A DNA stretch of 13,299 bases from an uncultured Eubacteriales bacterium (GCA_900313545.1 OMRS01000363.1:1-13299); one strand, 5' to 3'. Shown: positions 1 to 9,117, numbered from the stretch's first letter. The notes: generated by a model not told the origin, from the letters alone. A program made the numbers and translations.

Positions 1-3000
1 TGAGGGGATGGGGGACCAGCGCCATGAGGGAGAGCATCAGCGACTCGGGATACTTCTCCCCGCCGCAGATGACCAGCTTCACGTGGGCGCGCAGGGCTTC
101 GCAGAACGCCTCCGAGGTCAGGAAGCTGGCGATTCTGGAGGGGGTGCCGCTGATGACGTCCGCGTGGTTGCGCATCATGAGGCGGGCGAGCACGTCCGCG
201 TTGCGGCACTCGTCCTCATTGGCAAACAGCAGCGTCAGGCCGTGGGAGAGGGCCAGGGAGTATTCCATGACGGAAATGTCGAAGGACAGCGTCGTGATGG
301 CGCAGTACACGGAGCAGTTGTCCCGAAGTAAGCGCACCATCTCCTTGCCCGGCATGTCGGCCACGTAATGCGCCAGGGCGGAATGGGTCAGCATGACGCC
401 CTTGGGCCGGCCGGTGGAGCCGGAGGTATAGATCATGTAGGAAATCTGGTCCCCGGAGATGGCCACATGGGGCTTCGTGCTGTCCGTCTCCCGGAGGAGC
501 TCCTCGATGTCCAGCGCGTTTTTGCCCTCAAAGCGGGGCAGCATGTCGGCGGTGGTGATGACGAAGCGGGCGCTGGAATCCTCGATGACCAGGTTGATGC
601 GCTCCACGGGATAGGCGGGGTCAAAGGGGATGTACCCCAGGCCCGCCTTGGCCGCGCCGAAGATGGCGCAGATCGCCCTGGAGGTCCGGGGCAGGAGGAT
701 GAGCACGGTGTCGCCGGAGGCGGCGCCGCGGCGGATGAGGGCATTGGCCACGATGTCCGTGAGGGTGTCCAGCTCCCGGTAGGTGTACGTGGCGTCGCAG
801 GCGATGAGGGCCGTGCGGTCCGGGTCCTCCTGCGCGGTCTTCTCCAGGCCGGAGAAGAAGGTCGCCCCTTCGGGCACCGGCACCTCCTCCGGGAGGGTAT
901 GGAACAGCGAAAGCTGCTGCGCTTCCTTCTCGTCAAGCAGGGATACGGAGCGCAGGCGAGCGTCGCCGTCTTCCGCAAAGCGCCGGGCGACCGTCTCGCA
1001 GAACTGCGCGAAGCGCTCCATCAGGGAGGCGGAGTACAGGCTGTCATCGTAGATGATGTCAAGGGAGGCGGCGCCGTCGCTGCCGTCGGCGACCTGCACG
1101 TAGACCGGGAACTGGAGGGGCTGGAGGCCCTCGCCGTGGAAGGCCGTCATTCCCGGCATGTCCGGGTGGTTCACGATGCCGCGCTGATAGGCGTACATCA
1201 GCTCCACGGAGTAGCCCCACTCCTGGGCGATCCGGGCAAAGGGGGTGTTCTCATGGGCGATGGCTTCCTCGAGGCCCCGGGCAGCCCCGGCGACAAACTC
1301 GTCCACCGTGCCGTCCGTCAGGGAGCAGGAGAGGGGGAGCGTGTTGACGAACATGCCGTAGGTGTCGGTAAAGCGCACGTCCGACCTTCCGGAGGAGATG
1401 GTGGACAGGTACACGTTGTCCGAATTGGTCATCCGGGCGATGACGTAAAAGAGCACCGCGAGGAAGAAGGAGGCTTCGGAAACGTTCGTGCGGGAGAGGG
1501 CCCGGTCGATGATCTCCTGGGGGATCCCGCGGCTCACACGGCCCTTTTTCCCGGGGTTCCCGGATTTGGGCAGGTCCGGCGTGATGCGGGAGGGGGACTC
1601 GTAGTCCTTGAAGAGGGTGCCGAAGTACGCCTTCTCCTCCTCGGCGCCGCTTTCAAGCAGGGCCTGCTGGCCGCGGACATACGCGCCGTAGCCGGCCTTT
1701 TCAGGGATGCAGGGCTTCCCGGACAGCTCGCTGGCCAGGTCCCGCAGCAGCAGGTCCAGGGAGAAGCCGTCAAAGACCAGATGGTGGAAGTCCATGAAGA
1801 GGAAGACGGACTGCGGGGTCCTGACGACGCTGAAGGAGAACAGGGGGCCCCGGTCAAGGTGGAAGGCGGTGCTGAATTCCCCGCTGTAGCGCGCGCACTC
1901 CTCCGGGGACATCTCCATGACCGGGACGTCCACGCTGTCGCTGGCGTTGCGCACGCACATGATCTGGCCGTTCACCTGCTCAAAGTGGATATGGGCGGAG
2001 GGATGCGCCTTCATGACGGCCTGGACCGCACGGACCAGGGCCTTCGGGTCGGTGTCCCCGGAAAACTCCATCCACAGGGGGAGGTTGTAGGCCCTGGAGG
2101 AGGGGGCCTTGGCGCAGTCCATGTACACGCCCGTCTGGGCGGCGCTCATGGGGAAGGGGAAATCCTCCCGTGCGGACGGCGCCGCGTCGGCCTTTTCCGG
2201 GCGGGTGCCGTCCATCCAGGCGGAAAGGATCGCGTTTTCAAGGTCCAGGAAGGTGAGCCCCCGGAAGGCCTGGGTGGAAAGGTTCACGCCGTAGCGCTCA
2301 TAGATGAGCGAGGAGAGGCGGATGACGCCGATGGAGGAAAGCCCGGCCCGCTCCAGCGGCACCCGGCGGGGGACGCGGTCGCCGCCCGTGATCTGGCAGA
2401 TGGCCTCGCGCAGCTCGCTTTCAAGCCGGTTCTCGCCCCCGGGCGCGTCCTCCTCCTCCGGGGAGGCCTCGGGAACGGGTTCGGGAAGCGCCCTGCGGTT
2501 CACCTTGCCGTTCTGGTTGAGGGGGATTTCGGAAATCTGCAGGATCGCCTCGGGAACCATGTAGGGGGGCTTGCGCTCGGCGACAAAGGCCTCAAGGGCG
2601 GGGACATCCACCGGGGAGGGGCTCACGACATACGCGGCGATGCGCTTTTCACCGGTGGATTTGTCCTCAAAGGCCTGCACGGTGACATCGCTGATCCCCG
2701 GGAACTCCCGGATGACGCCCTCCACCTCGGTCAGCTCGATCCTGAAGCCCCGGACCTTCACCTGCCCGTCGTTGCGGCCGATGAAGTCGATTTCGCCCCC
2801 GGGAAGGAAGCGCACGATGTCGCCGGTATGGTAGACCCGGTCGTACCCGGGCTGGCTGGAGAAGGGATTCGGGGTAAAGCACTCCTCGGTTTTTTCGGGG
2901 CGGTTCAGGTAGCCGCGGCCCACGCCGGGGCCCGCGATGAGCAGCTCGCCCGGGGCGAAGGGCGGGAGGCGGCGGCCGCTTTTGTCCACCACATACAGGG

Positions 3001-5230
3001 CGGCGCCGGCGGCGCTGCGCCCGATGGGGATGCGCAGGGCTTCCCGCTTCACCTTTTTGAAGGTGGCCAGGATGGTGCATTCCGTGGGCCCGTAGGCGTT
3101 GAAGAAATCAAGGCCATCCGGCGGGGTGAGGGGGACCAGCTTCTCCCCGCCCGTCAGGAGGATGCGCATGCAGGCGGGACGGGAGGGGGAGAGGGCGAAC
3201 TGACGGGCCACCTGGGTGGTCATGAAGACGATTTCGACCCTGTTTTCCTCCAGGTAGCGCCCCAGCTCCGGAAAGTTCAGCCGCATGTCCTCCGGGACGA
3301 TGCAGATGCAGCCGCCGGCGGTCAGGGTGGGGTACATGTCCAGCATGTTGGCATCAAAGCCGTAGCTGGCATAGGCCGAATGGACCGTGTCCTCCCCCAC
3401 GCCGAAGGTGCCCTGGTACCACACGCAGAAATTCGCCAGGTTGCCGTGCTCCAGGATGACGCCCTTGGGGACGCCGGTGGAGCCGGAGGTGTACAGCAGG
3501 GTGAACAGGTCATGGGCCTGCGGCTCGGGCAGGCTGTCCCCCTGCGCCGGCGCCGGCAGGGAGGCGAAGTCCCTGGTGAGCAGGAATTCCCGGTTCTCCT
3601 CCTCGACGAGGGGGACCAGGTCCTCGTCCGCGATCACGAGGGCGGCATTCGCGTCCCCGATCATGAAGCGCAGCCGTTCCTGCGGATAGGCGGGGTCAAG
3701 GGGCTGGTACCCCGCCCCGGACTTGAGCACGCCCAGGGAGGCGGTGACCATGAACTCATTGCGGTGGATCAGGATGGAGACCACGCTGCCCTTGCCGATG
3801 CCCCGTTTCCGGAGGGCCAGGGCGATGCGGTCCGAGGTGTCGTTGATCTCCCCGTAGGTCCGCCGGACGTCCCCCATGACGAGGGCCACGGCATCCGGGC
3901 GGCGCTGCGCCTGGGCGCGGAACATGGGAACGATGCTCCCGGGACCGGGCGGCGGGGAAACGGGCAGGAAGCGGTCAAGCTCCGCCAGCTGCGCATCGGA
4001 GGTCATGTCCACGCTGCCCAGGGTGCCGGCGTGCAGGAACTCCTGCGCGGCCTTTTCGTAGGAACGGGCAAAGTGCTCCATGGCGTCCCTGAGGAACAGG
4101 TCGGCCCGGTAGGACAGGCGCAGGGTGTATGTCCCGTCCCCGCGGAACACTTCCGCCACGAGGTCCGCTTCCGGGACGGGGGAGGGGAGCAGGCGCGCGG
4201 CGACCTTTCCGCCGGGGAGGTCCAGGGCGAAGCGGGCGTCCCCCTGGTAGGCGAAGATCGTCGGAATGGTCAGGTTATAGGCGGACACGGCCTCCGCAAA
4301 GGAAAACAGGCTGTTCTCCCTGGAGCCCGAAATCTGCGCGTCGAGGGATTTGAGGTGATCGGGCAGGGGCTCCTCCCCCTTCAGGGTCTCAAGCACCGGC
4401 AGGGATTTGGAAAACATGCCGATGCTGCCCCGGGTCTGTTCGGTGCGGCCGTTCCAGATGCAGGAATACAGCGCCTCGTCGCTTCCGGAGAAGCGGCCCA
4501 GGACGGTTCCGTACACGCCCGCAAAGAAGGTGCTGATCCGGATGCCCAGCGCCCGGACGAACTGCTCCACCTTTGCGGCGTCCAGGTCCAGCGGCCATTC
4601 GATGAACTCGCCCCTGGGCTTCCCGCCCTCCATGTCGCGCAGCGGGGCGGTGCAATTTTCAGTGCAGGAGAGCAGATGCTGATACCACGCGGCGCTGCGG
4701 GACAGGGCATCCGTGGCGCGCGCCTCCTGCTCCGCGGCGGCAGCCTGGGCCGCGGTGAGGGTTTCCCCCTTCGGCGCCTCGCCCCGGAAGGCGCGGCCCA
4801 GTTCCTCAAAGAAGACGGGGAGGGACATGCCGTCCATCAGGAGATGGTGGAAATCGGCATACAGCCAGTTCCGGTCCTTTCCGTGGAGGATCTCCAGGTG
4901 GTACAGGTCCCCTTCGGGAAAGGAAAACGGACGCAGCAGCGCCCCGGGATCCGGCTCGCCGGAGCTTTCCCCGATGACCACGTCCCGGGGGGATTCCGGG
5001 GTCAGGCGCGTGACCTTTCCGCCGGGGTCGAGCCGGAAATGCGAAAGAAGGCAGGGATGGGCAAGGAAGGTCTGCCTGAGGGCTTCCTTCAGGCGCCCGA
5101 GGTCCGTTCCGCCCGGAAGCGGGAGCAGGACGGGGAGGTGGTGGGAGGCGCCTTCCGGGTTGTTCTGCCATTTGGTGAAAATTCCAAGTTCTGTCATGGA
5201 AAGGGGGGAGGGAATCCAAGAGGTGTTCAT
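1..5230 (-). CDS. Nonribosomal peptide synthetase, C-A-PCP-C-A, partial (C-terminus beyond left edge)
   Basis: Large cytoplasmic enzyme that activates amino acids as adenylates and joins them on carrier domains. At least 1743 residues are visible, with no stop before base 1. Domains in order: condensation C1 (about 1-450, HHLLMDG at 128-134); adenylation A1 (about 460-910, YTSGSTGVPKG at 580-590, NAYGPTE at 711-717, GRNDGQVKVRGFRIE at 818-832, catalytic Lys909 in NGKV); carrier domain with candidate pantetheine Ser966 in GLSSIG; C2 (HHLVFDG at 1149-1155); A2 (YTSGSTGRPKG at 1601-1611), cut off after the CGGEK segment. By-eye alignment to GrsA gives A1 pocket residues D-A-L-F-L-G-A-I-L, which resemble aliphatic (Leu-like) codes; this is tentative. 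The start is ATG 5230 because AAGGAGG (5241-5247) lies 10 nt upstream and C1 begins at once. There is no loading module, so C1 either takes an acyl starter or receives a chain from another synthetase. Substrate and product are unknown. Confidence 0.95.
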   Translation of the reverse strand, partial: MNTSWIPSPLSMTELGIFTKWQNNPEGASHHLPVLLPLPGGTDLGRLKEALRQTFLAHPCLLSHFRLDPGGKVTRLTPESPRDVVIGESSGEPDPGALLRPFSFPEGDLYHLEILHGKDRNWLYADFHHLLMDGMSLPVFFEELGRAFRGEAPKGETLTAAQAAAAEQEARATDALSRSAAWYQHLLSCTENCTAPLRDMEGGKPRGEFIEWPLDLDAAKVEQFVRALGIRISTFFAGVYGTVLGRFSGSDEALYSCIWNGRTEQTRGSIGMFSKSLPVLETLKGEEPLPDHLKSLDAQISGSRENSLFSFAEAVSAYNLTIPTIFAYQGDARFALDLPGGKVAARLLPSPVPEADLVAEVFRGDGTYTLRLSYRADLFLRDAMEHFARSYEKAAQEFLHAGTLGSVDMTSDAQLAELDRFLPVSPPPGPGSIVPMFRAQAQRRPDAVALVMGDVRRTYGEINDTSDRIALALRKRGIGKGSVVSILIHRNEFMVTASLGVLKSGAGYQPLDPAYPQERLRFMIGDANAALVIADEDLVPLVEEENREFLLTRDFASLPAPAQGDSLPEPQAHDLFTLLYTSGSTGVPKGVILEHGNLANFCVWYQGTFGVGEDTVHSAYASYGFDANMLDMYPTLTAGGCICIVPEDMRLNFPELGRYLEENRVEIVFMTTQVARQFALSPSRPACMRILLTGGEKLVPLTPPDGLDFFNAYGPTECTILATFKKVKREALRIPIGRSAAGAALYVVDKSGRRLPPFAPGELLIAGPGVGRGYLNRPEKTEECFTPNPFSSQPGYDRVYHTGDIVRFLPGGEIDFIGRNDGQVKVRGFRIELTEVEGVIREFPGISDVTVQAFEDKSTGEKRIAAYVVSPSPVDVPALEAFVAERKPPYMVPEAILQISEIPLNQNGKVNRRALPEPVPEASPEEEDAPGGENRLESELREAICQITGGDRVPRRVPLERAGLSSIGVIRLSSLIYERYGVNLSTQAFRGLTFLDLENAILSAWMDGTRPEKADAAPSAREDFPFPMSAAQTGVYMDCAKAPSSRAYNLPLWMEFSGDTDPKALVRAVQAVMKAHPSAHIHFEQVNGQIMCVRNASDSVDVPVMEMSPEECARYSGEFSTAFHLDRGPLFSFSVVRTPQSVFLFMDFHHLVFDGFSLDLLLRDLASELSGKPCIPEKAGYGAYVRGQQALLESGAEEEKAYFGTLFKDYESPSRITPDLPKSGNPGKKGRVSRGIPQEIIDRALSRTNVSEASFFLAVLFYVIARMTNSDNVYLSTISSGRSDVRFTDTYGMFVNTLPLSCSLTDGTVDEFVAGAARGLEEAIAHENTPFARIAQEWGYSVELMYAYQRGIVNHPDMPGMTAFHGEGLQPLQFPVYVQVADGSDGAASLDIIYDDSLYSASLMERFAQFCETVARRFAEDGDARLRSVSLLDEKEAQQLSLFHTLPEEVPVPEGATFFSGLEKTAQEDPDRTALIACDATYTYRELDTLTDIVANALIRRGAASGDTVLILLPRTSRAICAIFGAAKAGLGYIPFDPAYPVERINLVIEDSSARFVITTADMLPRFEGKNALDIEELLRETDSTKPHVAISGDQISYMIYTSGSTGRPKGVMLTHSALAHYVADMPGKEMVRLLRDNCSVYCAITTLSFDISVMEYSLALSHGLTLLFANEDECRNADVLARLMMRNHADVISGTPSRIASFLTSEAFCEALRAHVKLVICGGEKYPESLMLSLMALVPHPL

Positions 5231-5300
5231 GGTGTGGTTTCCTCCTTGAGTCCTGAAATTGTGTCCACCTCTTTCGGGGAGGATGGAGCGGTTTTCGTAT

Positions 5301-5309
5301 ATTGTACCA
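5301..5309 (-). promoter_or_regulatory. Extended -10 promoter of the NRPS gene
   Basis: On the minus strand the sequence reads TGG-TACAAT, a TGn extended -10 with a 5/6 match to TATAAT. There is no good -35 box at 17 bp, which is usual for extended -10 promoters. It would start RNA near 5294, leaving a leader of about 64 nt to the NRPS start. It lies downstream of the exporter-operon terminator, so the NRPS can be transcribed independently. Confidence 0.55.
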
Positions 5310-5376
5310 CATCCGGCGGGGGATTCGCCGCATTGTTGTGAGCGGAATGTGCTCAGGTGCCGGGAAGGAACCGGCC

Positions 5377-5393
5377 CCCTTCCGCCGGAAGGG
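5377..5393. repeat. Short perfect inverted repeat upstream of the NRPS promoter
   Basis: CCCTTCC-gcc-GGAAGGG is a 7-bp perfect stem with a 3-nt loop. No T-tract follows on either strand, so it is not a standard terminator. It lies about 70 bp upstream of the NRPS -10 box and could be a protein-binding site or chance in GC-rich DNA. The rest of 5310-5470 holds nothing else I can support. Confidence 0.3.
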
Positions 5394-5470
5394 AGGACCT
5401 GCCGAAAACCCCGCCGGACGGGAGAGCGCTCTGACGGGAAGGGGGACCTGAATCCCCGGATGGCTGTGAA

Positions 5471-5513
5471 AATGAAAAAGCTCCCGCTGACCGGCGAGGG
5501 CCGGCACGGGAGC
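5471..5513 (-). terminator. Rho-independent terminator of the exporter operon
   Basis: On the minus strand a two-part hairpin (outer stem GCTCCCG/CGGGAGC, inner CCGGC/GCCGG, 5480-5513) is followed by TTTTTCATTTT. It sits about 70 nt past the stop of the LxxG-repeat gene and before the NRPS promoter, separating the two transcription units. Confidence 0.85.
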
Positions 5514-5585
5514 GTATTCGGGATGGAGGGCGTTTTGTCCCCGGGCCTGCCGGTCCGTTTCCTTCACGGCCTCCGGGGGCAGGGG

Positions 5586-7031
5586 TTACAGGTCCGTGCG
5601 GATGACAAAGAGGGTCACGGCCTTCATGTCCTCCGGACGCAGGTCATATCCGCAGCCGCGCACCCGCGCGCCGGTTTCCTCAAAGACCCGGACCGCTTCG
5701 GACAGGTTGCCCTCGACCCAGGGGAGAAGCTGCTGCGCGGCCGCCTTCTCCGCGTCCAGGATGCCGGAGGCCAGGACGTCCGTTCCTTCATCATGCAGCT
5801 TCGCGGCGCCGCGGGCCAGTTCCCCCGCGCCTGCGCTGGCCTGGTCGACACCGCCGGTATAGGCGCGCACGCCGCTGACGAAAGTGTCCACCTGCGTGAG
5901 CTGCTCCAGCAGGGAACCGAGGCGCTGGGAGCCCTCCTTTGCCTTCGGGGAAAGGGCGCCCACCAGGTCCAGCTGGGCGATCGTGCCGCTCAGGACACTC
6001 TGGTAATTCTCCGGGGTCAGCTCAGGCAGGGACAATCCGGCCTCGGACAGGCCGGAGGAGCGGATCTGCTCATTTGCCGCGCCTAAGATCGCGGCGAAGA
6101 TGGCGTCGGCCCCCTGGTTGAGCGCGGCGCTGTTTTCGCTGAGCGTCCCCAGGCCCGCATCCAGGGCGGCGGCGCCGTCTGACAGCTGCCGGGCCCCGTC
6201 GTTGAGGGCGGTCAGGCCGCCGTTCAGCTCGTTGATTTTCAGGTACAGCTCCTTCGCGGCGCCGTTTCCCCGGGGCAGCGCTTCCCCGCTCTGGAGGGCG
6301 CTGAGGGCCGATGCGGCCTCATCCAGCTCGGCCCTGAGGTCCAGGCTGAGTCGGCTGTCCAGCTCGCGGCAGGCGAGATCGATGGGATCCGCGGAGGCAA
6401 AGGTCATCATCCAGCCCAGCTTCGCGTGGTCCGCATCGAAGCGGACCGTAAAGGAGGAGGGCAGGTTCAGCGAGGCGTCCGCGCCGGGGACGCCCCAGCC
6501 GATGACGGCCCGGCGGGTGGACATGGAGAGGAGGGAGGCATTGTCCAGCGAGAGGCTGCGGACCCCCTCCTCCGGGAGCAGCAGGACCGTCGCCGCCAGA
6601 TGGGGAACGGCCTCAGGCTGGGAATAGGTCACGGTCAGCTCCGCGCGGCCGGATTTCTCCTGCAGCTCCGCAAAGGAAATCTCCTCCCCGTCCAGCAGGA
6701 GGCGGACCTGGGGGATGACGGGCAGGGGCATGTCAGAGGTCCCCTGATAGGTGATGTCCCGTCCCCGGGCCTGCCAGAGGAGGACCTCCCCGTCAGCGGA
6801 AAAGGTTTCGTCCCCGCTCATGTTCTGGATCCCGGTCAGTCGGGACCTGTCCGCGATTTCCTCCAGCCCGTCCGCGTTTTCAAGGCGGATGCTGTCCGTC
6901 AGGGACCTGAGGGTCCCGTCGGCGGTCATGACGGCGTAGACCCGTTCATGCTTGGTGTTCTGCGCAAGGGCGCAGCAGCAGCCGGCGCACATCAGCAGCG
7001 CCAGCAGCAGGGCAGCAGTCTTTTTACACAT
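5586..7031 (-). CDS. Secreted YhgE/Pip-like LxxG heptad-repeat protein
   Basis: Predicted exported partner of the MMPL permease, 481 residues. The N-terminus is a Sec signal peptide (KK, then a hydrophobic stretch to about residue 22). It can be read either as a lipoprotein signal with an imperfect lipobox (CAGC, Cys18) or as a signal peptidase I site after ALA. Residues 60-140 carry an ITYQGTS...LPV...LLLDGEEIS segment that I associate with this clostridial family. Residues 269-310 and 390-424 hold LxxGA-type heptads (LNDGARQLSDGAAALDAG), expected to form an extended helical stalk. Unlike full YhgE/Pip proteins it has no C-terminal membrane segments, so it should be soluble outside the membrane or lipid-anchored. 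The start has GGAGAAAGGAAA just upstream. It follows the MMPL stop by 19 nt, so the two genes form an operon. The molecular role is unproven; a periplasm-facing or wall-spanning accessory of the exporter is the likely reading. Confidence 0.85.
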   Translation of the reverse strand: MCKKTAALLLALLMCAGCCCALAQNTKHERVYAVMTADGTLRSLTDSIRLENADGLEEIADRSRLTGIQNMSGDETFSADGEVLLWQARGRDITYQGTSDMPLPVIPQVRLLLDGEEISFAELQEKSGRAELTVTYSQPEAVPHLAATVLLLPEEGVRSLSLDNASLLSMSTRRAVIGWGVPGADASLNLPSSFTVRFDADHAKLGWMMTFASADPIDLACRELDSRLSLDLRAELDEAASALSALQSGEALPRGNGAAKELYLKINELNGGLTALNDGARQLSDGAAALDAGLGTLSENSAALNQGADAIFAAILGAANEQIRSSGLSEAGLSLPELTPENYQSVLSGTIAQLDLVGALSPKAKEGSQRLGSLLEQLTQVDTFVSGVRAYTGGVDQASAGAGELARGAAKLHDEGTDVLASGILDAEKAAAQQLLPWVEGNLSEAVRVFEETGARVRGCGYDLRPEDMKAVTLFVIRTDL

Positions 7032-7050
7032 GGTGGTTTCCTTTCTCCGC

Positions 7051-9117
7051 TCAGCGGGCGGCTTTCATATCAAAGGTGGTATGGACGATCAGCCTGTCAA
7101 GGAGCAGCAGCGCCGCGGGCAGGAGCAGAAGCACCACCGCCACGGAGAGCAGCGCGCCGCGGGCGATCAGGCGGCACATGGAGGAGATCATGTCCACATT
7201 GGAGTACAGTCCGACGCCGTAGGTGGCGGCAAAGAAGCCCATGCCGCTGACCAGGATGCTCCGGGCAGCGGAGGCGACCGCCTTTTCCACGGCGTCCATG
7301 CGGTCCATGCCGGAGATGCGGTTCTGCTTGTACCTTGTGGTCAGCAGGATGGCATAGTCCACGGTGGCGCCCAGCTGGATGGTGGAGATCAGGATGGGTG
7401 CCACAAAGGGCAGCTCCGTCCGGGTGTAAAACGGGATGCACAGGTTGGCGGCGATGGCCAGCTCGATCACCGAGACCAGCAGCACCGGCAGGGAGAGGGA
7501 TTTCTGCACCAGCATGATGATGATGAAGATCGCGGCGATGGAGATCACGCTGACCACGGTGAAGTCGTGGTCTGTGCAGGCGATCAGGTCCTTGGTGCAG
7601 GGGGCCTCGCCGATCAGCAGGCCGTTTGGATCGTACCGTTTGAGGATCGCGTTCAGGGCGTCGATCTGGGCGTTCACCTCATCGGAGGAGATGACATAGG
7701 CGGAGTTGACCAGCATCAGCTGCCAGCGGTCGCTGCGCACCATGGAGAGGATGTCCCCGGGGAGGATGGACTCCGGAATGCCGGCGCCCAGCAGGCTGTC
7801 AAGGCCCAGCACGTCCTTGACGCCGTCCACCCCGCGCATCTCCTGCGTCATGCGCCGCACGTCACGCTGCGAAACATCCGCGTCCACCAGCAGCAGATGA
7901 GTGGTGGACATGTCAAAGGTCTGCTCCAGCTTGTTGTTGGCGATGATGGACGGCAGGTCCTGGGGCATCACGCGGCTCATGTCATAGTAGACGCCCGCGT
8001 GGCTGTAGCCCCAGAAGGCCGGGACGGCCAGGACCACCATGAGGACGGCCAGCGCCCGGTAGTGCTTTCTGACAAAGCGCCCGATTCCGCCCACGTCCGG
8101 CAGCAGCGGGGTGTGGCTTGTCTTTTCGATGACCCCGTCCAGCAGGCGGATCACGCAGGGCAGGAGCACCACGGTGCCAAGCAGGCCCAGTATGACGCCC
8201 TTGCTCATGACGATGCCCAGGTCCCGCCCCAGGGTGAAGCTCATGAAGCAGATGGACACGAAGCCGGCGATCGTCGTCAGGCTGGAGCCCAGAATCGAGG
8301 TGAAGGTCAGGTGGATGGCCTCCACCATGGCGTCGTCCCTGTCCTCAAGGAGCTCTTTCTGGTCCCTGTAGCTGTGCCAGAGGAAAATCGAATAGTCCAG
8401 GGTGACGCCCAGCTGGAGCACCGCCGCCACCGCCTTGGTGATATAACTGATCTCCCCGAGGAAGACATTGCTGCCCAGGTTCCACAGCACGGACACCCCG
8501 ATGCAGGCCAGGAAGATGAGCGGCAGGAGGAAGGAGTCCATGGTGACCATCAGCACCAGGGCGCACAGCGCCACGGCGATGCCGACATAGACCGCCTCCT
8601 GGCTTTCCACCAGGTCCCGGGTGTCGGTGACCACCGCGGAGAGCCCGGACACAAAGCACTTTTCCCCGGCGATCGCGCGGATCTTCTCAATCGCCGCCAT
8701 GGTCTCCTCGGAGGAGGAGCCCTGGTCGAAGAACACGGCGGTCAGCATGCAGTCCCCCCGGCTGAAACGCTCCCGGACCTCGTCCGGGAGGATCTCAGCG
8801 GGGAACAGGTCCCCCGCCAGGGATGCGAACCCGATCACGGAGTCGACATGGGGAATCTGCCCCACGGCCTTTTCCAGGGAAGCCTGTTCCCGGGGGCCCA
8901 TGCCCTCGGTGATCAGCAGGGAAAAGGCGCCCTTTCCAAAGTCCTGCAGCAGGATCTCCTGGCCCCTGACGGTATCCAGGTCCTGCGGCAGGTAATACAG
9001 CAGGTCATATTTGGTCTTTGTTGCGGTCATGCCCAGCAGGGAGGGCACCACCAGCAGCAGACACAGAAGGATGACCGGAATCCGGTTGCGGACCATCCAT
9101 TTGGTCACGTGTTTCAC
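7051..9117 (-). CDS. MMPL/RND-superfamily membrane exporter
   Basis: Integral membrane permease of 688 residues, expected to use the proton gradient to export lipids, lipopeptides or hydrophobic compounds. It has the RND two-fold plan: an N-terminal membrane helix (about 12-30), a first extracytoplasmic domain, a block of five helices (about 175-345), a second single helix near HYRALAVLMVVLAVPAFWGY, a second external domain, and a final helix block to the C-terminus. Each helix block carries the characteristic Asp-Tyr pair (LGVTLDYSIF, Asp241; LGATVDYAIL, Asp587), the proposed proton relay of MMPL proteins. The frame is open up to 9204, but the GTG at 9117 is chosen because GGAGG (9126-9130) lies 8 nt upstream and the earlier residues overlap the promoter. 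It is first in an operon with the LxxG-repeat protein and divergent from the TetR gene. The cargo is unknown; the adjacent NRPS product is a candidate. Confidence 0.93.
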   Translation of the reverse strand: MKHVTKWMVRNRIPVILLCLLLVVPSLLGMTATKTKYDLLYYLPQDLDTVRGQEILLQDFGKGAFSLLITEGMGPREQASLEKAVGQIPHVDSVIGFASLAGDLFPAEILPDEVRERFSRGDCMLTAVFFDQGSSSEETMAAIEKIRAIAGEKCFVSGLSAVVTDTRDLVESQEAVYVGIAVALCALVLMVTMDSFLLPLIFLACIGVSVLWNLGSNVFLGEISYITKAVAAVLQLGVTLDYSIFLWHSYRDQKELLEDRDDAMVEAIHLTFTSILGSSLTTIAGFVSICFMSFTLGRDLGIVMSKGVILGLLGTVVLLPCVIRLLDGVIEKTSHTPLLPDVGGIGRFVRKHYRALAVLMVVLAVPAFWGYSHAGVYYDMSRVMPQDLPSIIANNKLEQTFDMSTTHLLLVDADVSQRDVRRMTQEMRGVDGVKDVLGLDSLLGAGIPESILPGDILSMVRSDRWQLMLVNSAYVISSDEVNAQIDALNAILKRYDPNGLLIGEAPCTKDLIACTDHDFTVVSVISIAAIFIIIMLVQKSLSLPVLLVSVIELAIAANLCIPFYTRTELPFVAPILISTIQLGATVDYAILLTTRYKQNRISGMDRMDAVEKAVASAARSILVSGMGFFAATYGVGLYSNVDMISSMCRLIARGALLSVAVVLLLLPAALLLLDRLIVHTTFDMKAAR

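Noticed and set aside
368..5341. 1657-residue open frame on the plus strand
   Set aside because: Codon-register shadow of the NRPS. Its translation is low-complexity Gly/Val/His/Asp/Arg-rich with no family motif, while the opposite strand carries full C, A and PCP motifs.
4806..5567. 253-residue minus-strand frame over the NRPS start
   Set aside because: Different frame from the NRPS, Pro/Arg-rich composition, and it spans the terminator and the NRPS promoter.
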